Assembly (NCBI GenBank): GCA_019752635.1
Contig: JAIELX010000020.1
Span: 62,001-126,000 of the forward strand
DNA length: 64,000 nt
Direction: 5' to 3'
Source of the DNA: Candidatus Obscuribacterales bacterium
GTDB lineage: Bacteria; Cyanobacteriota; Vampirovibrionia; Obscuribacterales; Obscuribacteraceae
The translations under genes were made by a program, and so were the position numbers. The notes beneath the pieces are model-generated. The model did not search any database. It saw only the letters and a list, made by a program, of their open reading frames with translations, and was not told the DNA's origin. Positions 64,000 to 64,000 of the stretch are shown here, piece by piece. Each line of letters opens with the position of its first letter. Position 1 is the first letter of the stretch.

Positions 64000-64000
64000 T

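Overview
The window reads as chromosome from a Gram-negative-type bacterium with roughly 50% G+C. About 41 protein genes are supported, two of them cut by the window ends. I see no tRNA, rRNA, CRISPR array, prophage or insertion sequence. Several traits together suggest a Melainabacteria/Obscuribacterales-like lineage: many secreted TPR proteins, long HEAT/TPR/DUF4214-type proteins, hybrid histidine kinases, a Ser/Thr kinase with a TPR tail, and a Ku/LigD end-joining pair. That placement is inference; no marker RNA is present to prove it.

Layout. 1-930: the end of an FtsX/MacB-type permease facing a MacB/LolD-type ATPase. 1.0-12.3 kb: lineage-specific large proteins, a leftward pair (288 and 1077 aa) divergent from a 2078-aa HEAT-like protein ending in two DUF4214-like units. 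12.5-14.7 kb: an ErpA/IscA-type Fe-S carrier followed by a YgfZ-TPR fusion. 15.3-25.2 kb: mixed small operons, including an LRV/HEAT-like repeat protein, a NarL-type regulator, a TPR-metalloprotease, a GNAT enzyme, a MoaC-MoaB fusion with a TauE/SafE permease, and an orphan PotC-type permease. 25.3-28.3 kb: ileS, preceded by what looks like a transcription attenuator. 28.7-36.6 kb: a membrane protein, a HELLH putative peptidase, a hybrid kinase overlapping its NarL-type regulator, and a DUF2071 protein.

36.8-38.9 kb: two tandem paralogues of an apparently unnamed acidic family, one carrying an in-frame 51-bp triplication. 39.0-43.8 kb: a TPR / histidine kinase / OmpR-regulator operon behind an inositol-monophosphatase gene. 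44.0-45.4 kb: a TadE/TadG-like pseudopilin and a single-pass membrane protein. 45.6-53.3 kb: a compact leftward five-gene operon (SWIM zinc finger, DUF5691, MoxR AAA+ ATPase, DUF5682, VWA). It resembles the uncharacterised E. coli yehLMPQ locus. It is divergent from Ku and LigD (53.6-57.0 kb), with two near-identical dyads in the shared promoter region.

57.0-63.6 kb: a signalling island. An OmpR-type regulator and a Ser/Thr kinase with a TPR sensor tail point left; a histidine kinase and a secreted TPR protein point right. It looks like a second version of the TPR/kinase/regulator module at 39-43 kb. The window closes with two strong terminators and the tail of a leftward gene.

The best candidate for an undescribed system is the SWIM-DUF5691-MoxR-DUF5682-VWA operon beside the end-joining genes. 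The next most interesting items are the ileS leader and the two kinase/TPR modules.
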